A stretch of 64,000 bases of DNA. It comes from Thermoplasmata archaeon. GTDB taxonomy: Archaea; Thermoplasmatota; Thermoplasmata; Thermoplasmatales; GCA-001856825. Both the position numbers and the translations under genes were made by a program. The first letter of the stretch is position 1; every line of letters begins with the position of its first letter. The notes beneath the pieces were generated by a model. That model worked only from the letters and a program-made list of their open reading frames with translations. It had not been told where the DNA came from and searched no databases. Of this stretch, positions 9,235 through 17,233 are shown one piece after another. Location: positions 124,001 to 188,000 of the forward strand of contig JAJYUZ010000001.1 of assembly GCA_021792255.1 (NCBI GenBank). The letters are read 5' to 3'.

Positions 9235-9980
9235 TTCCGACCCCCAAACAAATAGCCCAACATTCCAAAAGCTAGTCTTGAAGATTCAATAATAGGATGC
9301 TTCCTCATATTGGACCTGTTGAAAGAGCTCTTAAGTCCATATTTTTTCTTTATGAGTCTTCTCCCTATTCCATCGCTGTAGCTCTGTCTTAGAAGTGATT
9401 TAAATGTCTGGCGAGGGTGGTGGGAGACGACGACACTCTCATCGTAAAAGATGTCGTATCCATTATCAATCGCCCTAATGTTGAGATCAATATCTTCAGC
9501 GGTGTTAAAGTTCTCGTCAAAAGTACCAATCTTATCGATCACAGTCCTGCTGTACATCAGGTTGTTTGAGGGGTAGGTGACGTCCTTTCCTTTATGAAGC
9601 ATAGGGACTCTCTCGAGGTCGGACCACTTCGAACTGGAGTCCTGAATAATTTTTCCAGCCAGGATGTCGTGTTCTAGCCTTGTCTTTAAAGAAACTCCCC
9701 AATTTTCTGCGACCTCCGTGTCGGAGTCCAAAAATATCAGTTTTTTTCCGCTCGACAATTTGATGCATTCATTTCTTCCAACAGCTCGATTCCCGTCCTT
9801 TCTAGTAAGGATAATTTTACTTCTTTCTCTTTCAGTCTGGAGATATTCAAACGTACCGTCTGTGGAATATGCATCAACAACGACGATTTCAAAGTCCTGA
9901 TCTGGGATGTTCAGCGAGGAGACGAGTAATTTGATGTTGCTAAGATCATTTTTTACCGTTATGAGAATTGATATCTCCAT
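9231..9980 (-). CDS. Family 2 glycosyltransferase
   Basis: 249 residues of the GT2 family: ISILITVKNDLSNIKLL at the start, VVDAYSTDGTFEYL, and the DxD-type FLDSDTEVAENW near residue 90. AEDIDLNIRA in the C-terminal half matches the acceptor/catalytic ED block. It probably transfers a sugar to a surface glycan or lipid. First gene of the pair with the dolichyl-phosphate-type transferase; both likely act in glycosylation of surface proteins, which are abundant in wall-less Thermoplasmatales. Confidence 0.85.
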   Translation of the reverse strand: MEISILITVKNDLSNIKLLVSSLNIPDQDFEIVVVDAYSTDGTFEYLQTERERSKIILTRKDGNRAVGRNECIKLSSGKKLIFLDSDTEVAENWGVSLKTRLEHDILAGKIIQDSSSKWSDLERVPMLHKGKDVTYPSNNLMYSRTVIDKIGTFDENFNTAEDIDLNIRAIDNGYDIFYDESVVVSHHPRQTFKSLLRQSYSDGIGRRLIKKKYGLKSSFNRSNMRKHPIIESSRLAFGMLGYLFGGRN

Positions 9981-10054
9981 TTAATCCCTAATATAATAAG
10001 GAATAAAAGTTTGCTTTTAGCGGCAGTTTATCTAGCTTAATTTCATTAGGGAAT

Positions 10055-10930
10055 GTGAGAAATATTCTGGACGATGAATTTGTACTTCAAATGGAGGAAT
10101 CTCCTCCATTCAGCTGGATTAAGCAAAGTCCTGACAGATTCATGAATTGTAAGCTGAACAGGAGAATTGATTCCCTCATCGTCAACGCCACTGGCAACTC
10201 TTTCGTCATAGCAGAAATGGTGAAAGACATTCTCGGGCCAGAAAGGGTCAGGGTCGAAAAAACATTTTCACTTTCTGAAAGGGAACCCAATTGTATTATC
10301 ACTTATTCGGGTGAATTCAGAGATGCAATTAATGCTCTCGAGCGAGCCGAAAATAAGGGAATAATCATTTCGTCTGGAGGAATAATAAAGAATCTTGCAA
10401 GAAAGAAAGGCTGGGATTATATTCCCCTCCCAAAAGGATACCCAACGAGGTTTTTGTTTCCCGAGATATTCGGCTGTTTGCTCTCACTGCTTGGAAACCG
10501 TCCAGATTTCTCAAAATTAGGTGATCACCTTGAAAGTAACGCACCTTCTCAGATTACAGTCAAAAATGAGGCAAAACAGCTTGCACTGGCGCTCGCAAAA
10601 GAACCAATTTCGATCATATACGACCAGCGCTCTGAAGGGCTTGCAAGAGGATTTAATAAGATATTTCAGTCTAATTCTGGAATTGAATTTGATCTCGTAG
10701 ACGTAAGCGATCCGAAGGATTCTATGAATAGTGAACTGGGCAAGAATTCGGTCATCTCTTTCGCGAAAGATGACGAAACGCACGTGGGATGGAATGTAGG
10801 GAATTTCCCATACCCCTGTGACAGTTTGGTCGATTACGTGAAAAATGTATTGACGGGTCAGCTAGCATCTTTATATTTAGGTATCTCACACTCTATTGCG
10901 ATAGAACTTTTAGACCGAGAGTTGGAATAG
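10055..10930 (+). CDS. Phosphoglucose/phosphomannose isomerase-like SIS protein, divergent
   Basis: 291 residues resembling archaeal bifunctional PGI/PMI. A first SIS domain (VNATGNSFVIAEMVKDIL, then IITYSGEFRDAINALERA and ISSGGIIKNLARKKG) and the PLPKGYPTRFLFPEI block, corresponding to the family's Pro-Arg segment, are clear. The second half is weak: where PGI/PMI enzymes have the catalytic Glu (NEFNENAK type) this protein has ARGFNKIFQ, and I find no counterpart of the catalytic His. It may be a diverged isomerase or a sugar-binding SIS protein. Start GTG at 10055; alternative ATG at residue 13. Confidence 0.6.
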   Translation: MRNILDDEFVLQMEESPPFSWIKQSPDRFMNCKLNRRIDSLIVNATGNSFVIAEMVKDILGPERVRVEKTFSLSEREPNCIITYSGEFRDAINALERAENKGIIISSGGIIKNLARKKGWDYIPLPKGYPTRFLFPEIFGCLLSLLGNRPDFSKLGDHLESNAPSQITVKNEAKQLALALAKEPISIIYDQRSEGLARGFNKIFQSNSGIEFDLVDVSDPKDSMNSELGKNSVISFAKDDETHVGWNVGNFPYPCDSLVDYVKNVLTGQLASLYLGISHSIAIELLDRELE

Positions 10931-10999
10931 TGGAAATATTTTATAGCGACCGGTAAGCGGATTAAAAATTTATATCAACGGAATGAATCAATATACATA

Positions 11000-11362
11000 A
11001 TGTCAACTGAATCAATCTATGAACTCCTGGACGAATATTCTAAGAACCCCTACGTTGAAAGCACCGTGCTTATGTCTAAGGTTGGTGAGCCGATAGCAAG
11101 TAATGAATCCAACAAGCTGGAACTGCAGATTTTTGCCCCCCTCGCAAGTCTGACTTACGAAGGTGCACAGGAACTGGCGAGTACAGCCGGACATAATTTC
11201 CGTCAGCTAAACCTGGAAATGAGCAACGGTAGTCAAATAGTCATCAGATCTCTAAAAGAGAAGTTCCTTCTGGCTGTTCACGTTCATAAGTACGACGACA
11301 GGGTCAGAGATGAGATAGAATCTCTGGGGAATAAGGTCTCAGAATCTGTGTACCTCCTATAA
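11000..11362 (+). CDS. Roadblock/LC7-like small regulator
   Basis: 120 residues with the alpha-beta pattern of roadblock/LC7 domains: SIYELLDEYSKNPYVESTVLMSKVGEPIAS at the start, then an alanine-rich helix (FAPLASLTYEGAQELA), IVIRSLKEKFLLAVHVHK and a final helix. In archaea such proteins are often partners of small GTPases. No GTPase is adjacent. TATA-like AAAATTTATA at 10965-10974 serves it. Function is unknown. Confidence 0.6.
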   Translation: MSTESIYELLDEYSKNPYVESTVLMSKVGEPIASNESNKLELQIFAPLASLTYEGAQELASTAGHNFRQLNLEMSNGSQIVIRSLKEKFLLAVHVHKYDDRVRDEIESLGNKVSESVYLL

Positions 11363-11448
11363 AATGATATTTTGCGAGTAAAAAAATAGATCAATAATTT
11401 AACCAAGTTCCTAGAGCAATTCTTGTGGAAATAATGTGGAAAACCTTA

Positions 11449-11465
11449 ATATCTAAATTAGATAT
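11449..11465. promoter_or_regulatory. 17-base palindrome, probable PadR operator
   Basis: A perfect inverted repeat: ATATCTAA, one central base, TTAGATAT. It lies about 80 bases before the PadR start and shares the ATATCT/AGATAT core with the second palindrome 20 bases downstream, in the manner of paired operators for a self-regulating PadR protein. The binding is inferred, the symmetry is seen. Confidence 0.6.
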
Positions 11466-11468
11466 CTA

Positions 11469-11497
11469 TCACCGATATCTGAAATAGATATCGGTGA
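11469..11497. promoter_or_regulatory. Second palindrome with 12-base arms before padR
   Basis: Arms TCACCGATATCT (11469-11480) and AGATATCGGTGA (11486-11497) are perfect reverse complements around five bases. As DNA it is a strong operator candidate; as RNA it would form a very stable hairpin about 45 bases before the padR ATG. The shared core with the 11449-11465 palindrome favours a DNA-binding role. Confidence 0.65.
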
Positions 11498-11542
11498 AAA
11501 GGAACGAGGCACTACGAAGATGGTGATTGGAGACTCGGGCGT

Positions 11543-11986
11543 ATGGGGGTCATGGGATCTGGAATGGGCAAGTTTAGGGGATTTGGCCTGAGGTACTGGG
11601 TACTCAGCATATTATCAGGTGAGCCTTCGACGGGATCGATGATAATGGATAAGATAGAAGGAATTTCGATGGGCCACTGGAGACCTTCTCCCGGTCACGT
11701 ATACCCGCTTCTTAATAGTCTTACTACGGAAGGTTACCTAACTGTCGAAAGTCGCGAAGGGAAGAAATACTACTCTCTGACCAGTAAGGGTATAGAAATC
11801 ATTGAAAGAAGCTGGTTCCCTTGGCGAACAGTTGGAGGGTTTCCAGGCTTCAATGGACTTGAAGATGCACTCAAAAACATTGAGATACTAGCGGATTACA
11901 TCCTTGACAACAAAGAGAAAGCGACCGCCAACGATGAATTTCGAGATAGGATAAAGAAAGTGTTAGAACGGCTCAGTTCTATGTAA
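11543..11986 (+). CDS. PadR family transcriptional regulator
   Basis: 147 residues. The N-terminal winged helix reads FGLRYWVLSILSGEPSTGSM (residues ~14-33), followed by GHWRPSPGHVYPLLNSLTTEGYL and the wing SREGKKYYSLTSKG, a full PadR domain. The C-terminal part (EDALKNIEILADYIL) is the dimerisation helix. It starts with ATG at 11543 behind two palindromes and probably represses itself. A T run at 11994-11999 follows the stop. No obvious target gene is adjacent. Confidence 0.88.
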   Translation: MGVMGSGMGKFRGFGLRYWVLSILSGEPSTGSMIMDKIEGISMGHWRPSPGHVYPLLNSLTTEGYLTVESREGKKYYSLTSKGIEIIERSWFPWRTVGGFPGFNGLEDALKNIEILADYILDNKEKATANDEFRDRIKKVLERLSSM

Positions 11987-11990
11987 GTTT

Positions 11991-12000
11991 GCATTTTTTC
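11991..12000 (+). terminator. T-rich terminator after padR
   Basis: Six T residues (11994-11999) directly after the padR stop, with a second run of T at about 12069-12077. Oligo-T without a hairpin is the normal archaeal terminator. Confidence 0.4.
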
Positions 12001-12146
12001 GTATTATTTTGGTAGATTTTTGCATAGAAAATTCAATTAAGTAAAGGAAGCGTGATTTTGACTGTAGACGACTTTTTTTTGCAATTCTGAATTTTCAAAA
12101 TTGACAGGCAAGGAGGGGGGGAATTGAATTGATAACCACCGAGAAT

Positions 12147-12776
12147 CTAGATCCTCTTAAAACCTCTTTTTGTGTAGTCCTTGCTCAGTTTAAGATAAAG
12201 TCTGACCTGGCCATAAGAAGTCAAATCAACGCCTCCCGTCTTCACCTGACTATTCAGAATGGCTTTTCTGATCGATTCTCCATCCGACGCATCCACTTCC
12301 ATGAATACTCTACCAATTTCGTCATAAAAGTGAGAATCGCTTCCGGCTGTGATGGGTCTTCTCAATCTTTCTGCCATTTTTTGTCCTTCCAAGTTGCACT
12401 TTGTTCTGCACCTACCATTTTTACTCTCAATAGCATCGTAAATATTCTTGAATTTTGCTCCTATTCCGTTTACAGTTCTAAAAGGATGTGCACATATAGC
12501 TATTCCATTTCTATCGTGAATGATATCAACAGTCTCTTCTTGACTTAGTTTTGAGGGTATCTCACCATCAACGAACAATGCTAGAATGTGGCCGTCGATC
12601 GACGTAACTTCTTCTGCTCCGATAACGAGTAAGTCCCCTTTGTGTTCTATAAATTTGTTGTGGTCTGAAATTGCAATGAAATCCAGATTCCGTTTCTTTG
12701 CTGTTTTTATAATCTGATCTATTTCCAATCTTGAATCGGGAGAATACTTGGAATGAATATGGACGTCTCCTCTCAT
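12147..12776 (-). CDS. PHP domain phosphoesterase-like protein
   Basis: 209 residues with a PHP domain. Metal-binding motifs are HIHSKYSPDS (residues 6-15), ISDHN (36-40), CAHPFR (about 94-99) and AGSDSHF (about 147-153). Such proteins hydrolyse phosphate esters; the specific substrate is unknown. The ATG overlaps the metG stop by 4 bases, so it is translated from the metG transcript. No DNA polymerase domain is attached. Confidence 0.82.
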   Translation of the reverse strand: MRGDVHIHSKYSPDSRLEIDQIIKTAKKRNLDFIAISDHNKFIEHKGDLLVIGAEEVTSIDGHILALFVDGEIPSKLSQEETVDIIHDRNGIAICAHPFRTVNGIGAKFKNIYDAIESKNGRCRTKCNLEGQKMAERLRRPITAGSDSHFYDEIGRVFMEVDASDGESIRKAILNSQVKTGGVDLTSYGQVRLYLKLSKDYTKRGFKRI

Positions 12777-14875
12777 TTGACTCTTAAACCCTCTTTTGGG
12801 GATCCATCTAAGACGAGTTTTCCATTTTGTATCTCTAAGAACAACTGTCGATCATCAAGAAAGAGAGCAGGAACGGTACACGAGTCACTTCTTACGGTCT
12901 TAATACTGAATTTCCTAAATTCTTCAATCGAAATCTCCGTTGAAGTGATCTGCATATCTCCGATCTTTACTTCTTCTCCAATACTTGCGGAATCCGGAGC
13001 TATTACGAGATGAATTCCGTTCTCGTCTTCAGCAGCCAATAGCATACCATATGATTTCTCTCCCCTTATTTCGGCTTGCTTTAGATTTGTGACCACAACT
13101 ATATTCTTGCCAATCAGTGCATCTTTACTATAACTGTTCTTTATTCCACTCACAATCCGTCTTTTGCTATCGCCAAGATCCAAGTCTAGGAGGTAGAGTC
13201 TCTCAGCGTTAGGGTGATCCGTAACACCTTCGACTCTAGCGATTTGCAATTTTAGGTTCAACTCTTTGTCCTCAATTTTTTCGAACAACTTCTCCGGCTT
13301 GGTCGTAAGTTTCAAAACAGGGAAATTCAGACCTTCACTTATCTCTACTGGGTGCTCGTAACCCAACCAAGACAGTATCTTCTTTGATGTATCCGGTAAA
13401 AAGATCTGTCCCAATACAGCCAACGCGAAGACGAGCTTGGCTCCGGTATAGATCGCTGCATTGCAGTTGGCATCGTCCTTCTTGCAGGCTTCCCAAGGTT
13501 TTCTCTTTGTTACGTAGCTGTTGCCAAAATATGCAAGGTCGAGCCAGACCCTAAACGCATTTCTGATGTGTACTGAGTTCATCTCGTTAATCATACTGGA
13601 TATGGAATTCCCGATCGTCCTCTCAGCTTCTAGATCGAGGTCATTCTGAGCTATTTGGTCCGCTGTGACAGTGCCCTTCTTGAAGGCCAATATTAACGCT
13701 CTGTTTACGAAGTTTCCGAACTTGTCAATGAGTTCAGTGTTGACCCTATTTTGAAATTCTTCTATGGAGAAATCTGAATCATGATCTTCAGGAAGATTAT
13801 AGAGCACTCCAAACCTTATGTACTCCGCTTTGTATTTCTCAAGCATCTGGAGCATTGAGAACCCTGTCCCCTTGCTCTTAGAAAACTTCTCTCCCTGAAA
13901 GTTAAGATACTCATTTGCAGCAATATAGTATGGTAGTGTCATGTCTCCGTGGGCGAGCAACATGCCCGGCCAAATTATGGAGTGGAAGGCAATATTATCC
14001 TTGCCCATGAAATGGTAGTGCTTGATCTCTTTATCTTTCCACAGTGCGAGCGCTTCTTTTTGACTACCAAGAACTTCAGACACACCCGTCAAGTAACCTA
14101 TAAGCGCTTCGAACCAGACATAAACCTTCTTCTGTTCATATCCTTCAAAGGGGGCGTCAACGCCCCAACTCAGATCCCTGGTAATCGGTCTATCTTTGAG
14201 CCCTTTTGATATGAAATTCCTTGAGTAGTTTAGTACATTCTGCCTCCAAGCATCCCTTGACTCTATGTACTTGAGGAGTTCATCCTGAAGCTTGGACAGC
14301 TTGAAAAAGAGGTGTTTCGTCTGCCTAAACTCCGGTGTAGTCTGGTCAAAGATACAGATTGGATTTATCAGTTCATTTGGTTCGAGGGTTTGTCCACAAT
14401 TTTCACACTGATCGCCCGTAGCAGATTCATATCCACAATTAGGACACTTCCCCTTTACGTATCGATCTGCTAGGAATAGATTTTCCTTCACACAGAATGG
14501 CTGTGTCATTTCGGCTTCAAAGATGTATCCATTCGCCATTAAGACTTTCAAAAAGTCAGCAGTTATCTCTTTGTGGAGTTTGGATGAGGTTTCAATATAT
14601 GCATCGAATTCGATGCTCATTCTATTGAATATTTCGAGGTTAATTTTGTGGTACTTCTTCGCAATATCTTCTGGAGATATTCCTTCACGTATTGCCTTGA
14701 TGGTGATTGGGGTACCGTGCTCATCACTCCCAGAGGCAGAAATGACTTCGAACCCTCTCAGTTTCAAGTATCTTCTAAACACGTCGTACGGGAGATAAGC
14801 TCCTGCAATATGACCGAGATGAAGCCCGCTATTAGCGTAAGGTAATGCTACAAATACAAAGAATTTCCCTTTCAC
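12773..14875 (-). CDS. metG: Methionyl-tRNA synthetase with C-terminal tRNA-binding domain
   Basis: 700 residues. HLGH at 19-22 is the HIGH motif and KFSKS at 330-334 the KMSKS motif; the zinc knuckles are CPNC at 144-147 and CENC at 157-160. The catalytic core and anticodon domain fill the first ~550 residues. A Trbp111/EMAP-like OB domain (IARVEGVTDHPNAERLYLLD, then RRIVSGI and GEKSYGMLLAAE) follows, then about 50 residues after it. In many archaea this OB domain is a separate gene, so the fusion is worth noting. A TATA-like box around 14895-14901 fits a leaderless ATG. Confidence 0.95.
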   Translation of the reverse strand: MKGKFFVFVALPYANSGLHLGHIAGAYLPYDVFRRYLKLRGFEVISASGSDEHGTPITIKAIREGISPEDIAKKYHKINLEIFNRMSIEFDAYIETSSKLHKEITADFLKVLMANGYIFEAEMTQPFCVKENLFLADRYVKGKCPNCGYESATGDQCENCGQTLEPNELINPICIFDQTTPEFRQTKHLFFKLSKLQDELLKYIESRDAWRQNVLNYSRNFISKGLKDRPITRDLSWGVDAPFEGYEQKKVYVWFEALIGYLTGVSEVLGSQKEALALWKDKEIKHYHFMGKDNIAFHSIIWPGMLLAHGDMTLPYYIAANEYLNFQGEKFSKSKGTGFSMLQMLEKYKAEYIRFGVLYNLPEDHDSDFSIEEFQNRVNTELIDKFGNFVNRALILAFKKGTVTADQIAQNDLDLEAERTIGNSISSMINEMNSVHIRNAFRVWLDLAYFGNSYVTKRKPWEACKKDDANCNAAIYTGAKLVFALAVLGQIFLPDTSKKILSWLGYEHPVEISEGLNFPVLKLTTKPEKLFEKIEDKELNLKLQIARVEGVTDHPNAERLYLLDLDLGDSKRRIVSGIKNSYSKDALIGKNIVVVTNLKQAEIRGEKSYGMLLAAEDENGIHLVIAPDSASIGEEVKIGDMQITSTEISIEEFRKFSIKTVRSDSCTVPALFLDDRQLFLEIQNGKLVLDGSPKEGLRVK

Positions 14876-14923
14876 TCCCGTTGATAAAAGATAGTATATT
14901 AAAGCTTCAGGAAAGAAACCAGA

Positions 14924-14940
14924 ATAAAAAAAAGAAAAAA
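14924..14940 (-). terminator. T-rich terminator after the ftsZ-linked membrane gene
   Basis: On the minus strand the bases right after the stop at 14941 are an almost pure T tract of about 16 bases broken by a single C. It separates the ftsZ transcript from the metG promoter. Confidence 0.6.
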
Positions 14941-15321
14941 TTAATGGGTCTTGAGACCCAGCTTGCTCACGTTTCTATGGTAGCCATTTGCGTACGTAGC
15001 GTATGAGTAACTGATTGCAGCTATCACCGCAGTCGTTATCGCCAGATAGAGGAACATCCTTTGTCCTCCAGCCAATACAACGACCGTATACACCATTGCC
15101 AGACCAGCACCAAGATAGACGAATGGAATAGCTCTCACTATCTTGTTCACCGAGTTAGACAGCAGGAGGTAAGAAGCCATCGAATATGCTAAGAAGGCAA
15201 ATGATGTATAGAGCACTGCCTGCAGTATTCCATTAGCAACCTGGAAGACGTAGACTACCAAGAGAAGCGAAGCAAGAAATCCAAACAGACCGGAAGCCAG
15301 TCTGAACCCTTTCTTCTCCAT
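14941..15321 (-). CDS. Small membrane protein in operon with ftsZ
   Basis: 126 residues with about four hydrophobic segments (near residues 8-28, 33-53, 64-84 and 88-108), a basic N-terminus and a polar tail rich in Gly, Lys and His. I do not recognise the family. It begins two bases after the ftsZ stop and the transcript ends right after it at a T tract, so it is co-expressed with ftsZ and may take part in division or sit in the membrane with FtsZ. That link is inference from position only. Confidence 0.7.
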   Translation of the reverse strand: MEKKGFRLASGLFGFLASLLLVVYVFQVANGILQAVLYTSFAFLAYSMASYLLLSNSVNKIVRAIPFVYLGAGLAMVYTVVVLAGGQRMFLYLAITTAVIAAISYSYATYANGYHRNVSKLGLKTH

Positions 15322-15323
15322 CT

Positions 15324-16415
15324 CTACATCACCGAGTCAATTTCTGCATCCAATCCCCTTGCTCCTTTTATGGCAACACCCTTGGAGGAGCTAAGGAAAT
15401 AAGGAGAGTTAACGCCCGTGAGGACTACAAGTACCTTGAACTCTCCTACGAGAGTAGGGTCCACAGAAGCCCCCCAAACTATTCTAGCCATTGGATTCAC
15501 TCTTTCTTGGACCATTCTGACGGCAGTCTCTGCCTGAGAAACGGTCATATCTTCTCCGCCCACGATTCTAACGAGTGCGCCTTTCGTGGTGGAGATATCT
15601 GCCTCGATCAGAGGGGACGAAATAGCTTCTGTAACGGCCTCTTCGACCGTCGCTTTACCGCCAGTACTTTCGCCGATTCCTATCATCGCGACTCCGCCTT
15701 CCTTCATTACTGTTTGAATGTCGGAGTAGTCTAGATTCACCAGTCCAGGCTTAGTGATAATCTCGGTCAATCCCTTTAGGGACTCCATGAGTATTTCGTC
15801 TGCGACCTTGAACGCTTGATCTAATGGTAACCTTGGAACAATTTCCAACAGCTTGTCGTTGGGTATTACGATTGTTGTATCTGAAACCTTCCTCAGTTTT
15901 TCGATTCCATAAATTGCGTTATCCATCCTAACTCTTCCCTCTGCAGCAAAAGGCAGGGTAACTATGCTTATCACTAGAGACTTCTGGTGCTTTGCAACTT
16001 CAGCAACGACGGGCGCGACTCCTGTTCCTGTACCACCGCCCATCCCTGAAGTGACGAAGACAATTTCAGAGTTCCCGAGTGAGGATTGAATATCATCGTA
16101 GTCCTCGCGCGCAGCCTCTTCTCCAATCTGAGGAATAGCTCCAGCTCCAAGTCCTCTAGTCGTTCTTTTTCCAACAAGTATCTTCCTGTTGGCCTGAACA
16201 GTTAGCAAATGTGGGGCGTCTGTGTTCATGGCTATCAACTCGGCACCAAATATCCCAGATTTGGCACAGCGGTTCACGGTATTGGTTCCTGCTCCACCAC
16301 AACCCACGATTTTTATGTTCACCTTCATCGATTCTACGATTTTTGCTAGTTCTTCATCATCCGGAGATATGAAGTTTCTCTGACCTTGATTAAAGTAATC
16401 GTTTGGCATAATCAT
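15324..16415 (-). CDS. ftsZ: Cell division protein FtsZ
   Basis: 363 residues. The GTP-binding [12 protein letters not shown] is at 38-49 and the tubulin signature GGGTGTG at 126-132; NTDAPHL and the T7 loop region ([15 protein letters not shown] [11 protein letters not shown]) are present. It polymerises into the division ring. No long C-terminal tail with a conserved peptide is obvious. Its membrane partner is expected to be SepF, found at 36600. A TATA box (TATAAATA type, 16433-16441) is 22-28 bases before the two possible starts, ATG 16415 and ATG 16409, both fitting leaderless translation. Confidence 0.96.
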   Translation of the reverse strand: MIMPNDYFNQGQRNFISPDDEELAKIVESMKVNIKIVGCGGAGTNTVNRCAKSGIFGAELIAMNTDAPHLLTVQANRKILVGKRTTRGLGAGAIPQIGEEAAREDYDDIQSSLGNSEIVFVTSGMGGGTGTGVAPVVAEVAKHQKSLVISIVTLPFAAEGRVRMDNAIYGIEKLRKVSDTTIVIPNDKLLEIVPRLPLDQAFKVADEILMESLKGLTEIITKPGLVNLDYSDIQTVMKEGGVAMIGIGESTGGKATVEEAVTEAISSPLIEADISTTKGALVRIVGGEDMTVSQAETAVRMVQERVNPMARIVWGASVDPTLVGEFKVLVVLTGVNSPYFLSSSKGVAIKGARGLDAEIDSVM

Positions 16416-16432
16416 ACGTATGTCTGACGACC

Positions 16433-16441
16433 TATTTATAG
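16433..16441 (-). promoter_or_regulatory. TATA box of ftsZ
   Basis: CTATAAATA on the minus strand, close to the archaeal consensus, centred 22-28 bases before the candidate ftsZ starts. It gives ftsZ and the small membrane gene their own promoter, separate from the upstream polC-GPN genes. Confidence 0.6.
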
Positions 16442-16462
16442 TTTTCTTAATATTCTACGCAT

Positions 16463-17233
16463 TTACCGTTTTTCCAAGTCGTCTGACCCGAAGAAGATTT
16501 TCTGCAAAAAGTTATAAATGTCCTCCAGTCCTTCTTCCGATTCTGATGACGAAAAAATGCTCTCACCCAATATATTGAGGCTTTCACTACTCTCCAAAAT
16601 TGCTTCAGACAGTTGAACGTTCAATGTTGCCGACTGTGCTCTGAGATCGGTGATCAATTCGTTCTTGTTCCTATTCCATCTTGCAATCCTTTTCTTTTCT
16701 TCAGGCTCTAACAAATCAGTTTTCGATACCACGGTCAGAAATGGTAAGTAAAATCTGGTCATAACACTCATTGCAAGGAACCTGGAAGAAACATAGGATT
16801 CTGGGGTTTTCACCAGAACAGAGTCTAACAGGTACACAATAGTGTTAGATTCAGCACCTAGCGTATCGACCAATTGGGTCGAGGAACTCCTGAAAGCAAA
16901 AAGTTCTAACTGTCCCGGGGTGTCGATCAAGATATAGTCTGAGTCGTAGGAATCTATCAGTTCTTTGATCCTTTCAGCTTCCTGGATCATTAGGTCAGCC
17001 GCAACAATTTGGGCGCCATTTGGTCCAAGATTGTAGTTTTGCATCACGCTCTCCAGAGAAACTGTCTCCCTGATATCTATGTCTGGGGTGTACGGAAGAA
17101 ACTCTGCCCCGGGGTCTAAATTCACCGTGATTGCATCGTAATTCATGTTTTCCATCCATTCTTTGAATGAGTTGACCAGGCTCGACTTACCCGATCCTGC
17201 AGTTCCTACGAAATATACTCTAGGTATCATCAA
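16463..17233 (-). CDS. GPN-loop GTPase
   Basis: 256 residues. Walker A GTAGSGKSSLV is at about 10-20, the family-defining Gly-Pro-Asn loop in YNLGPNGAQ near residue 67-75, Walker B IDTPGQLELF near 102-111, and the base-specificity SKTDLLEP later on. GPN GTPases assist assembly of RNA polymerase in eukaryotes; archaeal members are single homodimers. It overlaps the end of polC by 14 bases and is probably co-transcribed with it. Confidence 0.92.
   Translation of the reverse strand: MMIPRVYFVGTAGSGKSSLVNSFKEWMENMNYDAITVNLDPGAEFLPYTPDIDIRETVSLESVMQNYNLGPNGAQIVAADLMIQEAERIKELIDSYDSDYILIDTPGQLELFAFRSSSTQLVDTLGAESNTIVYLLDSVLVKTPESYVSSRFLAMSVMTRFYLPFLTVVSKTDLLEPEEKKRIARWNRNKNELITDLRAQSATLNVQLSEAILESSESLNILGESIFSSSESEEGLEDIYNFLQKIFFGSDDLEKR

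Noticed and set aside
12129..12548. 139-codon plus-strand frame
   Set aside because: Antisense to the PHP gene, whose metal motifs are complete.
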